DNA of 64,000 nucleotides from Mercurialis annua (GCF_937616625.2 NC_065574.1:8372501-8436500); one strand, 5' to 3'. Shown: positions 46,871 through 59,215, counted from the stretch's first letter. Made by a program: numbers and translations. Notes: generated by a model from the letters alone, not told the origin.

Positions 46871-47429
46871 AGGTACACCAATGACCTTATTTTTAGTACA
46901 CTGTTAGTTAACAAATGGTTAATCAATAATTTTAGATTTAAAAAGAGACGATTTAGGTTTTATTTGACGGTTGCTCTTGCGGTGATGAAGACGGAGGGTT
47001 TTGTAATAGAATTTTCAACTAGTTTAATAGAAATTGAGGTTTGAATTTATAATAGTTTTGTTTGTTGGTTAACCAACAGTGTTAGTATACCGCCGCGTAA
47101 CCAACATTGTATTTCTGAGATTAAAAAAAATATTTTTGAGAATAAAAAAAATTATTTTTGAAAAAGAAAGTACAAATTGTATTTTCAAAAAATAATTTTG
47201 AGGTAGTATTCTTGAGAATATTTTATCTTTTCTTGGTATTTATTTAAAGAGGGCACTTAAAAAAGCTCGAGAATGAGATGGGAAGGGCTAATTCCCATAC
47301 AATCTGTTTGTTTTAAAAAAGGAAAATTTACAAATCCATAAATATTTGTCAAAAATACCTCAAAAACTGAAAATTTATAAACGTAACTAAAAATTTAAAT
47401 ATTTATTTTTTTACTCCGCAGTTTATTTT

Positions 47430-48370
47430 TTTACATAGCAGTTTCAAACAGTTTCAAAAAACACAATTCGAAACTGTTTTATAAAAGGCCTAATGTCATA
47501 AAAAAACCCCCGATCTTTTAGCCCCTTTTCAATCCTACCATGTACGGTGGGAACTTGTCAATTTTACCCTATTTAGCATTTTTGTGTTTCAATTGTACCC
47601 TGAAATATTAAGTTAACGTCTTTTTTATTTAGAAAAAATTTAAAAACATTATCCGTGTCTAGCATATATTAATTGTAAGTTTTTAAAATTTATTTAAATC
47701 TAGTTAAATTAATTAAGAATTTAAATTAGTGTTAATTTGATTATGATTTTTCGTTAGTTTTTAGAAATAAAGGATTTATTTTTTACTTTTTTGAATAAAA
47801 AAGAACTTAATTTCATTTTTAGACTTAGTTAATTGAATGATTTTATTATTTAAGTATAAATTAACAAAAAATAAAAAAAATTGGGATATAATTGAAAACG
47901 AAAAATTCAAAAGTGGGTAAAATTGATAACTTTTCAACGTCGGGGTGGAATTTAAAAAAAGTTTAAAGATGAGAGGTTTTTGAGTGATTAGGCCTTTATA
48001 AAACGCTACAAATACAGTTTCTAATAGAGTTTTAAAGACAGTTTGTAAATTGGATTTCAAACAGTTTATAACGGTTACTTAAAAAATAATTTGAAATTGT
48101 TTTATAAAACGTTTCAGATATAGTTTCTAATAGAGTTTCAAACGATTTCAAAAAATAAAATAAAATTGAAACTGTTTTATAAACCGTTTCAAGGACGGTT
48201 TCAAATTGAGTTTCAAACAGTTTATAACGGTTTCTTAAAAAATAATTTGAAACCGTTTTAAAAAATTGTTTCAATTACAGTTTCAAAAGGTTTCAAGAAG
48301 TTTCTAAAATTGATATTTTTAAAACCGTTTATAATAAAATTTCAAATAGTTTAAAAAAAACGGAGTATTT
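47430..48370. repeat. Degenerate tandem array of GAAACNGTTT units, interrupted by a MITE
   Basis: Repeats of GAAACTGTTTTATAAA and TTTCAAACAGTTTATAACGG recur at about 75-81 bp, with a longer period of about 158 bp (48053 against 48212). The MITE at 47487-47994 splits the array. Removing it and one copy of its duplication rejoins a repeat unit. Confidence 0.7.
47487..47994. mobile_element. Mutator-type MITE, 508 bp, copy 1
   Basis: The ends are GGCCTAATGTCATAAAAAAA and, inverted, GGCCTAATCACTCAAAAACC. A perfect 9-bp target duplication, TTTATAAAA, flanks it (47478-47486 and 47995-48003). The interior carries the matched phrases CAATTTTACCC and TGTTTCAATTGTACCC. Non-coding. A second copy lies inverted at 51055-51558. 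Confidence 0.9.
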
Positions 48371-49693
48371 TTACAAAAAAATTCAGAGTAAAAAAATATT
48401 TCAGAGTAAAAAAATAATTTTTCAAAAAACAGAGTATCTTTGCAAATATTTTTAAAAAAGGAGTATTTTGTGCAAATTCCTCTTTAACAATAAAGTCCAG
48501 AAATGAGAATTCTAAGACCCACGGAATGGGAATTGCCCATTTCCTATCAAACCCTGGTCACTCATTCCCATTCCTGATCTAAATTTTGTTTTTTAAAAAA
48601 ATGATCCCGCTTCCATTCCATTGTCTGCAATGACTCTTCACTGATACACTATTCTCACAACTCTGCCACTAACATCGTTGCTCTAGTACTGTCGGTGATC
48701 CACCACCATCACTACTCCAGCACCACCGTCGCTCCTCCACCACTGCCACTGCTCCACTACCACTGCAGCTCGTGTCCTGCTGTTGCTTCACTCCCGCCGC
48801 CACTGCTCTTTCTCAGGTATGCAGTTGTTATTCTTTCACTCTGATAATCATCAAGCTTTAGCATTTAAATCAGAACTTCATATTGTACACTATTGTTTGA
48901 TTCAATATAATTAGTCTGTGCATATTCCAGTGGTAGAAACAAGTATTTGCTCATAATCTGTGCACATTAAAGTACACACTTGAATTCAGATTGTTTTACC
49001 CTAAAAGCAAATAATCAGCTCATAATTTGTGCATACTCAGTGGTAGAGACAAGTATTTGCTAGAAAATATGCATGTAATATAATAATTATAATATATAAT
49101 GTGGTTGAGGTTGAGGGCTTTAATGATGTTCAAATAATATTGCAGATGAAGTTTAACTAGTATCTGTGTTTATGTTTATTTTAAGGATAAATCTGATAGT
49201 TGAAGTTCATTTTGAGTGTATGATTGCAGTCTTATTGATTTTAGTAGTCATTTTAAATGTATAGTATGTGGTTTAATGATTTTGATACAAATTTGAATTC
49301 ACATTAATTATTAATTTTTACTGATATTAATTTTTGTTATTTATAAAAATGCCTCATTTAGGACTCTCATTAAAAAGAAAGCAGAATTCCCGACGACTTC
49401 ACTTCATGATAATCATTATAATTGTAGTTTTTACCATGTACGTGAGTTGGTATATGATGGGTGAAACTATTCTTAGCAGACGTTAATTAAGAGATAAGAA
49501 AAAGATAGAAAGAGACATCAATTTGCGGATATATTAAGCTAATAAAAGACTGCCCCCTATGATTACATAATAATAGGGGGCGAGATACGTATTCCACCCC
49601 TATAAAAAAATTTGGTTTTTAAATGATAATTCATAGATGTTTTCCATACAGCCGCCCTTATAAAACCGCCCTCATTGCTCTATAATATACACG

Positions 49694-49694
<1 letters not shown>
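48371..49694. other. Intergenic, possible non-coding exon
   Basis: About 48630-48820 is GC-richer, built of CCACCAC/CTGCC motifs, and ends TTTCTCAG|GTATGC, which looks like a splice donor; no coding exon follows. About 48895-49075 holds two short direct repeats (CAGTGGTAGA.ACAAGTATTTGCT). A perfect 8-bp-stem hairpin CCCCCTAT...ATAGGGGG lies at 49553-49580. Confidence 0.35.

Positions 49695-49695
<1 letters not shown>

Positions 49696-49739
<44 letters not shown>
49696..49739. repeat. (TA)n microsatellite
   Basis: About 22 uninterrupted TA units. Confidence 0.95.
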
Positions 49740-49741
<2 letters not shown>

Positions 49742-51054
49742 TGTTAAAATATGGTCAACAGTCAACGAAAGTCAGTTGTTGTCTGGTCAAACAGTCAACA
49801 ATTAAATGGTCAATTGTTGACCAACATCGGCCGGCCGACATTCCAATTAAATTTTGGTCACTGGACTTTCTGTTGACCGGCCTCTAGTAGCCATCGCCTG
49901 ACTACCACTGCTGCCTTCAAAAACCAACTAATAATCACCACCCTTTCAGTTTTAATAAATTTATAAATAAAAAACAAATGTTGAAAAATAATTAAATAGT
50001 ATAGTTAAAAGTGTAATTTTATAAGTTTAAAGTATAAATAAATTTTTAAAATATGTGAAAAGTATTACTTTAAAAAAAATGATTGTCATAAATAAAATTA
50101 TTTACGCCTAATGTTTTTAAGAGTTTATGAAATTATTTTAAATTCAAATCAATTTAAAATAGTTTGTAATTATTGATTAGACCCTTAAACATTTATATCT
50201 ATTTTAAAAAAAATACGCTTAAAATAACCTTCCCCAAAATAAACTTTAAAACAATTAAAGATTAATTATACTTAATGTGTTTCATTAGGTAAAAAGTATA
50301 AAACTTAGTATGTTTATGTTTGAGGTTGAGTTTAAATTTAAATTTATATGATTCCAAATTAAAAAAAATCAAAAATTATTTTATCCTTTAATTTTTAAAT
50401 CAAAAAGAACCAAAATTTATTAATCTAATTGATTTCTTAAAGAAAAGTCGAATACAATATTGATTTTTTTAATTATATAAAAGAGCATGTATACATTTGT
50501 GTGTGCATGTCAGCATTTAATAAATAATAATTATTATTTTTTAAAATATTATTCAAATTATTTTATGATTTAGGATCTTTTTATGCCTCGCCGTTAAATT
50601 AAATTTTGTTTTAAACAATAAAACTTTTCAACTAATGGAAGAAAATAGTAGAGAATTTTGATTAATCGCCAAAGGGAATTATTAAAAGATAAAAATTATG
50701 GGAGAAATAGTAATATAGATTATGTGAGGAGGTTTCTAATAATTATTCCTTATCTTTATTGCATCTTAATTAATTAAATTGGAGTCCGATATTGCCCCTC
50801 TCCTGAATCCACGAAAAAAAAAATACATACTTCTGCTTAAGCAAACATATGTAGCATAAACAAGCTGATAACACTGAAAAATAAAAGCAAAAACAAAAAA
50901 TTCCAGCAAATTCACCAAAATAATGCATAGAAATTTAGTAATTGAAAATGCATAGAAACAGGAAAAACATTGTTCAAAGCTCAGGCTTTAACCGAGCAAA
51001 AATATACTCCACTGTTTTGGTGAGTTATTATCATCTATATATAGTAAAAAAAAA
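49740..51054. other. Intergenic, no gene seen
   Basis: About 49750-49885 contains repeated GGTCAAC/GTTGACC motifs (W-box-like cores). The rest is AT-rich, with no coding frame. Confidence 0.4.
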
Positions 51055-51558
51055 GGCTAAATCACTCAAAAAACTCTCACCTTTAATTTTTTTTTTTCAA
51101 TTCCACCCGACGTTGAAAATTTGTCAATTTTACCCACTTTTAAATTTTCCGTTTTCAATTGTACCCCAATTTTTTAATTTTTGTTAATTTTTTAACTTAA
51201 ATGATGAAATCATTCAATTAACTAAGTTTAAACATGAAATTTAATTCTTTTTTATTCAAAAAAGTATAAATAAGTCCTTTATTTTTAAAAACTAACTAAA
51301 ACCCATAATCATATTAACACTAACTTAAATTCTTAATTAATTTAACTAAATTTAAATAAATTTTAAAAACGTACAATTAATATATGCTAGACATGGAGAA
51401 TGTTTTAAACAAATTTTCAAATGAAAAAGACGTTAATTTAATTTTTCAGGGTACAATTGAAACACAAAAATGCAAAATAGGGTAAAATTGACAAATTTTC
51501 AACGTCAGGGTATGATTGAAAAGGGGCTAAAAGGTCGGGGTTTTTAAGACATTAGACC
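51055..51558. mobile_element. Mutator-type MITE, about 504 bp, copy 2 (inverted relative to copy 1)
   Basis: It starts GGCTAAATCACTCAAAAAAC, matching the inverted right end of copy 1, and ends GGTTTTTAAG...CATTAGACC, matching the left end. The internal landmarks of copy 1 appear in reverse order and orientation. Flanking TAAAAAAAA is an approximate 9-bp target duplication in a poly(A) site. Confidence 0.85.
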
Positions 51559-52231
51559 TAAAAAAAATGCCCGCATTTATGAACAATATGTCCTACCCCT
51601 TTTTTTCATTCAAAACATCAACAGGGAGAAGTCTTTTCACATTACTCATGCATGCATGTGCAATGCATATATGATATATCTTTCTCTACCAGCTTTATAC
51701 ATGTCTAATTTACTATTATTAATAATTTATTAATAATAACAATCGAAAATATCCTTTAGTTCCTTCACGAGAATGGTAGCGGAGTGAAACGATTATTGAG
51801 AAAAAACAATTTTGAAAGAGGTTATTGAGAAGTTCGAAAATAATCGGTAACTAAATTGAGCTCGATTCTTTAGTTCCTTCACGAGGTCCGAACTCACAAT
51901 GATAATTTAATGACTCCTTATTTACATAAATCCCGCACGTGATGTACAAAACATATATGTCGAAAGGGGATAGTACTTGACCTAATTTAAGAGAATTTAA
52001 GATCTAATCGATCAAAATGTTGGACGTGAGTTATTTGACCAAGTAGGGCATGGTTGCCCCTTATAGCATTATAAATCAATTTTCACAGAAAATAGGCAGT
52101 GTAAGGTAATAAAAAAGAAATATTAAATTTAAAATAATCAGAAGGTTCAGCTAGCAATAACCTAGCTAAAATGCATATTTTTACATTAATATTTAAACAT
52201 ACAAAAATGAGGCTCCACTACACAAATTTCA
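51559..52231. other. 3' flank of the EPFL gene, no gene seen
   Basis: No feature beyond the short dispersed repeat at 52140-52180 also seen near 42780. Confidence 0.4.
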
Positions 52232-52597
52232 TCAAGGTTGAAAAAGCTTATCTCCGCATCTGCATTTCCATGAAAGAAGATAATATCCATCACCATCATC
52301 ATCCTCACCACCACCACCACCACCACCACCACCGTGATGAGACAATGCTTTCAACTTCTTCTGATGAGAAGGAACTACCAAAGTAGCCATGCAAGGTCTG
52401 CAACTCAAGCACTTGTGTACACAGCCCGGTGGCCGTGAACCTAACACCATTTTCTTCTGCTGCAAACCCTCGCTTTTTCTTGAAAATGGCACCCTCTCAG
52501 CATCTACTTCAAGAACAAACAACACACAGAAAATGAAAATCATTGCAAGTTTTTTCAGTTTAAACCAAAGTGGGTAAGTTTTTGATGAGGGAGCCAT
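52232..52597 (-). CDS. EPIDERMAL PATTERNING FACTOR-like (EPFL) secreted cysteine-rich peptide
   Basis: 121-residue precursor. Residues 1-33 include a hydrophobic signal peptide (KLAMIFIFCVLFVLEVDA). The mature C-terminal region begins about VLGSRPPGC and has six cysteines: C59, C63, C66 and C69 (CVHKCLSCRPC), then C112 and C114 (SWKCRCGDKLFQP). That spacing and the GSRPP...WKCRCG frame are diagnostic of EPF/EPFL peptides, ligands for ERECTA-family receptor kinases and TMM that control stomatal patterning and organ growth. The loop between the cysteine groups is unusual, with nine Gly in a row followed by EDDDGDG. No intron is needed, although family genes often have one. The start is the ATG before APSSKTYPL. 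Which EPFL subfamily it belongs to I cannot say. Confidence 0.88.
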   Translation of the reverse strand: MAPSSKTYPLWFKLKKLAMIFIFCVLFVLEVDAERVPFSRKSEGLQQKKMVLGSRPPGCVHKCLSCRPCMATLVVPSHQKKLKALSHHGGGGGGGGGEDDDGDGYYLLSWKCRCGDKLFQP

Positions 52598-52737
52598 CAA
52601 ATCAATAGTGAAACTTCTGAAACAAATTCAAGAAAGTGATGTATTTAGAGGAGAAGAACAGGAAAATTTTATTTTATTTTCTTGAAGAAGAGAGAGTGAA
52701 AATGGGTTGGTAAAAAATGGAACAGGTGAAATGAATG

Positions 52738-52745
52738 TATATATA
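52738..52745 (-). promoter_or_regulatory. TATA box of the EPFL gene
   Basis: TATATATA within CTCTATATATACATT on the minus strand, 141 nt upstream of the start codon. Confidence 0.5.
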
Positions 52746-54006
52746 GAGGTACAGTGAGGAAGATTGTTGCAGATAGAAGGGACATGTCTGTGGCGCTAAT
52801 GGCTTGTTCACCAATTAAACCAATTTAAAGGTTTGAGACGGTTTGTAGAATTGAGAACAGCCAATTTTTTTTATTTTCTTTGTCGTTTTTGGATACTGTG
52901 GCACTGACTTTTAGTAGTTTTTTGAAGTGAATGAATTCTGAAGTGACTCGTGGATCATCTCCGTTAGGTGACTTGACTGTGTCACTTTTTTAAAAAACTC
53001 TTACAAGTCATAAAAATAATCCAACAGAACTGGCCGGTTGAACCGAAAACCAGCTAGCTGTCCAGTCCAATTCACTTTTAAAATAAAAAATTCGATCCAG
53101 CCGGGTTGAACCAGGTTTCTTAAATTAAATACATAGCCTATCTATATATTTTAAGCAAACAACAAAAAGAACTTGAAAATAAGAAAAAGATTATTTAATT
53201 AGGTATTGTTACATAATGAGAATATACAGTGATTTGTTTAGCTATTGTGCAGTGAAAATAGTAAAAGGAGTGGGATCTAAATCAATAGAAGACACAGTGT
53301 TTTCACTAGTGAAATAATAAAATTCACCCTGACATTTTTAAGCTGCTTTCAGTAACACTTTGGCAGTCCAAAACCCATCATGTGGGGTGAAGAAACAGAA
53401 GTTGAATTTCTTGTCAATTTTAGACAGAGATTAACAAAGATGACAGTAACTATTTATTTCTTTTCCTGAAAGGGTATGGAAAGCCCTATTCTGTTACCAC
53501 TATATATATGTCAGTTTGCATACCTCAAAATAGGGAGCCAACAGTTTCAAAATATATATCTTAACCTTTTTGTTTCTCTCATCATGGGAATTCTGTCTTT
53601 CCCACCAAATTACCCATTTCATATATTGTTTCTACATTTTTAATTAGTGTAAATGTAATTTTGGAATATTGATCTTGCATGAATGAAGCTAATTAAGAAA
53701 CAATAATGGTTACCTATAAATCTTGCAAATTTTGAGAAAATTGTATTTGATTTTTTAACACCTCATTGGATAGGTGCATAGAAAATTCATGGATCAGGTT
53801 TAGGCCTAGTTTATAGGCTTAATGGTGCACAAAAGAAGCAAATTTAAGCTAAAAACGAAGTGAAACGACAAATGACGCAAATATATATTGTACTGAGGTA
53901 AAAGATTGACAGAATTAAATTAATTGAAAAATTTAATATAATTACAACGGAATTATCAAATTGGGATTTTGCAAACTTTTAAAAACTTTTGATAATGTAT
54001 ATATAA

Positions 54007-54008
<2 letters not shown>
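52746..54008. other. Intergenic, no gene seen
   Basis: The 5' flank of the EPFL gene followed by non-coding AT-rich DNA. About 53030-53110 has a short stretch of GAACCGAAAACCAG/CCGGGTTGAACC motifs. Confidence 0.4.

Positions 54009-54071
<63 letters not shown>
54009..54071. repeat. Compound (TA)n(GA)n microsatellite
   Basis: About 16 TA units followed directly by about 15 GA units. Confidence 0.95.
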
Positions 54072-54074
<3 letters not shown>

Positions 54075-54290
54075 TTTAGATTTTGGTATGAAATTGTCTA
54101 TAATTACATATAATTATAACGATATTGGTTTTAATGATATTTTCAAAACATCGATAAAATACATAAATACTCGATGTGGAAACCAAATTGGATTTCTGAC
54201 GGTGATTTTTTAAAGTTTTCTGGGAAGAATAGTGTGTACCACTCTAAGAGCATAAGTAAGAGATAGGATGTATTATCGTCTTCTAACGGT

Positions 54291-54503
54291 CGTTATTAGT
54301 TGTTTTTAATTGAGCTTTCATGTCTTTTCCGGTATTATTTTTCTCATTCAATTGTCAAATTTTACTCTATTTTATGTACTAAATCTACCTTAATTGTCCG
54401 TTATTAGTTGTTCTAAAATGAATTTTCATGACTTTTCCGGTATTATTTTTCTCATTCAATTGTCAAATTTTACTTTCTTTTCTGTACTAAATCTACCTTA
54501 ATG
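54291..54503. repeat. Tandem duplication, period 108 bp
   Basis: Two copies begin CGTTATTAGTTGTT and share CTTTTCCGGTATTATTTTTC, CTCATTCAATTGTCAAATTT and GTACTAAATCTACCTTAAT. They are nearly identical, so the duplication is recent. Confidence 0.9.
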
Positions 54504-55705
54504 CATGATATGGTACGTCCATCCAGTCCAAAAAGAAATTAAGATAGCCGAGTGGTTGAAAAATTAAATCATCCAAGCAATGCAATTCAAAAATGAATTT
54601 TAAAGAATCTTAATTATATGTATGTGGGATGGAAAATTTCATCTTCTATTCTTGGGGGTCAAATTCTTTTGCACTTTCAAGTGGCGAGCTTGTATTGGAA
54701 GCCATGCAAACAAACTTTTGTCATTGAAAAACCCGAATCAAAAATTACTTTTCTTTCTTCCAAATTCAACTTATATACTATGTCCCAAGAAAACGTTTTC
54801 AACCTAGCTTCTTCTGTTTCCAATGAAACTTTGTCTTGTTATCTTTTGACTAATTTCAAGAAAACGAAGTTTGACAAACTTATGTAAAATGCGTATAAAA
54901 CTACTTTAATATTATAAAAAAATCATTAATCATTATGGTTATTATATTCATAATGATCGGTTTAATTTGATTGACTAGTAAAATTTAGTTAAATGTATTT
55001 TAAATACTTATTTAATTAAATTAGTTTTAAAAATAAGATACTCTATATAACTTATACAAAACTCATGATATGACCTTATTATATGAGTGGATGAAATTTT
55101 TGTTTTGTCCAGTCGGATATAACTGAGAACGCAATACACATTTTTTTTCCGTCCATGAAAAGATCGTTTAATTCGCAAAATAAATTTGTAGAGTTACGAG
55201 ATAAACTAAATAATGTTTATAAAGGATATGTCAAAAATTGGTTGAATTCTACTGGGGTCTTTACATTATCGATGAAATTATTTATTTACACGTAATACCA
55301 ATTATATGTATAGCATAATTAAATACATATTGTACTAACTTACTAATCTATTAAAAATTAAGCTTCTTCAATTTCATGTTACTAAAATTACACACTTGTT
55401 ATCACACTCTCATGTCAAGAACAAGGCAATATTATTCCTTTTGTTATTGATCATACATTTCCTACTACAACTCCGTAACATGTAGCACATGAATTAGCCA
55501 ATGGACGAGAATAATTAGATGAAAAAAAAGATAGAATTAGGTAAAAATAATTCTAGAAAAAGTCTCATTTAGATGGAATCTTCATAAATCATGTTTTTAT
55601 AAGATTAGTTGCTAACATTAAATTGCGGAACAAAATTAGATGATATGTGTGCACAAAGAAAGGTCTTCTCACAATAATTTTCGGATTTACAAAAGAATTA
55701 ATGAG
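54504..55705. other. 5' flank of the P450 gene, no gene seen
   Basis: AT-rich. A 54539-54560 stretch looks like the 5' arm of a Leu/Ser tRNA but no cloverleaf follows. No supportable gene. Confidence 0.4.
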
Positions 55706-55713
55706 TATAAATA
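55706..55713 (+). promoter_or_regulatory. TATA box of the P450 gene
   Basis: TATAAATA lies 72 nt upstream of the start codon, predicting a 5' UTR of about 40-45 nt. Confidence 0.55.
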
Positions 55714-55784
55714 TGCTAGTTATCCAAAAAAAAAATGTAAATTGAGATATCAGTTGGAAATAAACTGTAACGAAATCATAAAAT

Positions 55785-57543
55785 ATGGATCATATGACAT
55801 GGATTTACATAATTTCTACCGTTTCTGTAATTTTTCTGATCTCAAAACTCTTTTCAAAAAACAAGCGCTACAAACTTCCACCATGCCCAGCTTCACTTCC
55901 TATAATCGGCCATCTACATCTCGTTAAAGAACCTCTACACAAATCGTTACAAAGCCTATCAAATAAGTTCGGTTCGATCATGTACCTATCATTCGGTTCA
56001 CGCAAGGTGCTGGTCGTAACAGCTCCTTCCTTGGTTCAAGAATGCTTCCAAAAAAACGACGTCGTTTTGGCCAACAGACCCGCCCTTATGGTCGGTAAAT
56101 ACCTCAACTATAACCATACAACAATAGTTACAGCCCCGTACGGTCCACATTGGCGCAATCTTCGTCGAATTGCTGCGCTTGAAATTTTCTCGACACATAG
56201 ACTCAACATGTCTCAAAGTGTCAGGATGGAAGAGGTAAAAATCTTGCTGAAAGGTCTCTATAAGAGTTCGGTCACAGGCTTTGCGAAAGTGAACATGAAA
56301 TCTAGGCTATCGGAATTGTCTTTCAACAATATTGTGACAATGATCACGGGGAAGCGATATTATGGAGAAGGCGTGGAAGATTCGGAAGAGGCTAAGAGTT
56401 TTCGTGAAATTATAAGGGAGACATTTGAAATGAGTGGAGCATCAAATCCTGGGGATTTTTTGCCATTTTTACAATGGATTGATTACCAAGGTGTAGAGAA
56501 AAAGATGAAAAAAATGCAAAAACAGTCCGATGAGCTATGCCAAAATATGCTAGATGAGTATCGAAAGAACAAAAAATCTTCTGCGGGTGTAAAATCCGAT
56601 GTTAAGACAATGTTCGATACTATGCTTTCTTTACAAGAATCGGAACCCGAGACCTATACTGATGAAGTTATCAAAGGCCTCATAATGGTAATATTAATTA
56701 AGGTTATATCATAAAATTATCATTTATTTCAGAGTGATTATTCCACGCAACAATTGTGTCACGTTATTCTTGTAATGACATGACACATTGATTTGTTGTT
56801 TGAATGACAAGACCTAACCTAACAAGCATTGAAAACGTCTTACTGATTTGTTGTTTAAATGACATGACACAATCGTTACATTGAATAAATATTCTTAACT
56901 GACATTATTTACTCATTTCTTGATACAGACAATGATATTTGGAGGTACGGATACCACTTCAGGGTCAGTGGAATGGGCAATGTCGCTTCTAGTGAATAAT
57001 CCTGAAGCTTTAAACAAGACCAGAGCAGAATTGGACAATGTCGTCGGCCACGATAGATTGGTGGAAGAGTCTGATTATGCCAAGCTACCGTATTTGCAAA
57101 ACGTCATAAGTGAGACATTTCGATTATGTCCAGTTGCGCCGCTTCTAGTGCCGCATGAATCCTTGGAAGATTTCGTGATTGGGGGCTATGATGTACCACG
57201 AGGGACCATGTTGATGGTCAATGCATGGGCTATTCATAGGGATCCAACAGTGTGGGACGATCCATTGAGTTACAAGCCGGAGAGATTCGAGAATTTAACT
57301 CCCGACGCTTATAAATTGATTCCGTTCGGGTTGGGGAGAAGGTCTTGCCCTGGAGCTGCTCTGGCAAACAGAGTGGTGAGCTTGGCAATAGGTGCACTAG
57401 TTCAATGCTTCGAGTGGAAAAGACCAAGCGAAGAGCTGGTTGATATGACCGAAGGAGCAGGGATTTCTATGCCTAAAGCTTTACCTTTGGAAGCTTTGTG
57501 CAAACCACGTGATGCTATGATTAATTTCCTTAAAGAAATATAA
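55785..57543 (+). CDS. Cytochrome P450, CYP81 family type
   Basis: Two exons, 55785-56687 and 56929-57543, joined phase 0 (ATAATG|GTAATA...GATACAG|ACAATG), give 505 residues. An N-terminal membrane anchor (MTWIYIISTVSVIFLISKLF) is followed by the proline hinge LPPCPASLPIIGHL. The I-helix oxygen-binding motif is GGTDTT (T311), the K-helix ETFR is E363-R366, and YKPERF is the meander region. The haem loop is FGLGRRSCPG with Cys441 as thiolate ligand. All core motifs are intact, so it should be an active ER mono-oxygenase using a P450 reductase. The single intron position, IPFGLGRRSCPGAALA and NRPALMVGKYLNYNHTT are typical of CYP81, which includes isoflavone 2'/3'-hydroxylases and lignan- and glucosinolate-modifying enzymes. 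The substrate cannot be inferred. Confidence 0.92.
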
Positions 57544-57769
57544 TTAGAGGTTGATTAATATCTTCATTTAAAAAAATAAGAGAGATTATAGGATATAATG
57601 TAAAAAAAAAATTAAAATGTTTAAGTCTGTTTGAGACAATGTAAATAAAGTGACAATTTTTGTTACTATTGACAGTGTCTATTAATATATAATACTAGTA
57701 TTTTGTATTTTTAATGAAAGCTGATAGCACTTTAACTAAATATGTTTTTATTGAATTGGAATTCTCTCA

Positions 57770-57900
57770 GGGTTCATGTTCATTAAATCTACACCATTCA
57801 TTATAAAATAAAATGATTTAGATCAAAAAATCCAAATTAAGTTAAATTAATCTACACAATTCATTACAAAATGAATGGTGTAAATTAATGAACATGACCC
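57770..57900. mobile_element. Short foldback (131 bp MITE-like)
   Basis: The left arm GGGTTCATGTTCATTAAATC and following TACACCATTCAT pair with the inverted right arm GGGTCATGTTCATTAATTTA and CACCATTCAT. No target duplication was recognised. It lies 0.2 kb downstream of the P450 stop codon. Confidence 0.6.
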
Positions 57901-59215
57901 ATCTTGTTCATTTAAATATGAAAAAATCCCAATCCGTTCTTATCTGATGTCCTTCCTTAGTATTTCCATTTTCTTTAGAGATCTTACCTTCATTGATGTT
58001 ATACAGCTGATTATGTGTTGCCGCTTCAAAAGTTAATAATCAATCTATTACATAAAATATAATCAACTTATTGTAATTATTATTAAATTAATCAAAATTT
58101 AAAATTATAAAATCAGTGTGAGTGGATTGATAGAAATTTTTCTTATTTATATTGAAACTTTTTAAGGAAAAATAAATGACTTAACTTGAAGAATATAATT
58201 TCATCTCGCTACTATCTTACTATAATCTGTGATCTATATTATGCCTAATCAATTTTATCGTGCGAGGATCGATCTAATTCATTATAGGTTCTGGGGACTT
58301 TCTATTTACTATGTGTTAACTCCCCCTCCCCTCCCGTCACGGAACACCAACCAAACTCTCTTCTTGCTACGAGGGCCAAAAGTCGGAAACTATTCATTTA
58401 AGTGAAGTGTTCATCAGTCGATACAGCTCCACATTAAAAGACTTGTGCATTAACTCTACGATAACCTTAAAATGAAGGAAACACTAAAGAGGATTATACG
58501 AGCTTTTATTAACATATATATATAAAACTTTTATAGTAATTGCACATGTAGTTGAGAAAATGAGAAATGCAACAGAATAGATAAACAAAACGACTTGCAA
58601 AAACATTTCCACGCATCTCTTCGAAGTATAACAGACTCATTTTAATGTAAAATAGTAAAATACCATGCCTACTAATCAGACCCTTTAACTAAAATTCAAG
58701 AGTTATCTAATCATAAATATTTCTAAAATTGGCAAATTCAAAAAATTTATTCTCTATCCATAGTTCATATGCCACCAGCCACAAGATGTCTATGAAATTC
58801 AAGATAGCAGACAATCCACAATCCAGACTGTGAAATGTAGATTATAGATTGCCAAGGAATAGAAATTTCTGGCACTGCCCATGATTAATAACTTTGAGGT
58901 ATCATTTTTAAATGGTATAATATGCAATGAAAATGAGAATCGAAAAAGTCGAAAATTAAAACACTGAATTTTTCATGCAACTTGGAGAAACCAACAAAAT
59001 TCTAAGCTCGTAACTAAACGTTATTGGGCATAAAACTCAATTCTAAATTCTAAGTAACTACACACTTCCATCACATCTGAAATTCATTCACACAACTTCA
59101 TTAGCATAACATCACAAACATAAGTATTTGATACACGACAGCCAGAATCAGTATCTGAACCTCCCTCACATCCTTTCTAAGCCATTCACTCCTCGAAATG
59201 GTAATAATACTTCAA
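57901..59215. other. Intergenic, no gene seen
   Basis: No coding frame. The right half may be part of the minus-strand transcript discussed at 59746-63020. Confidence 0.35.

Noticed and set aside
52171..52386. Plus-strand frame with a run of histidines
   Set aside because: Complement of the poly-Gly codons in the EPFL loop; the minus-strand frame has the signal peptide and six cysteines.
54539..54600. Possible tRNA gene (TAGCCGAGTGGTT)
   Set aside because: Only the D-arm-like segment is present; no anticodon or T arm at the right spacing. At most an old SINE scrap.
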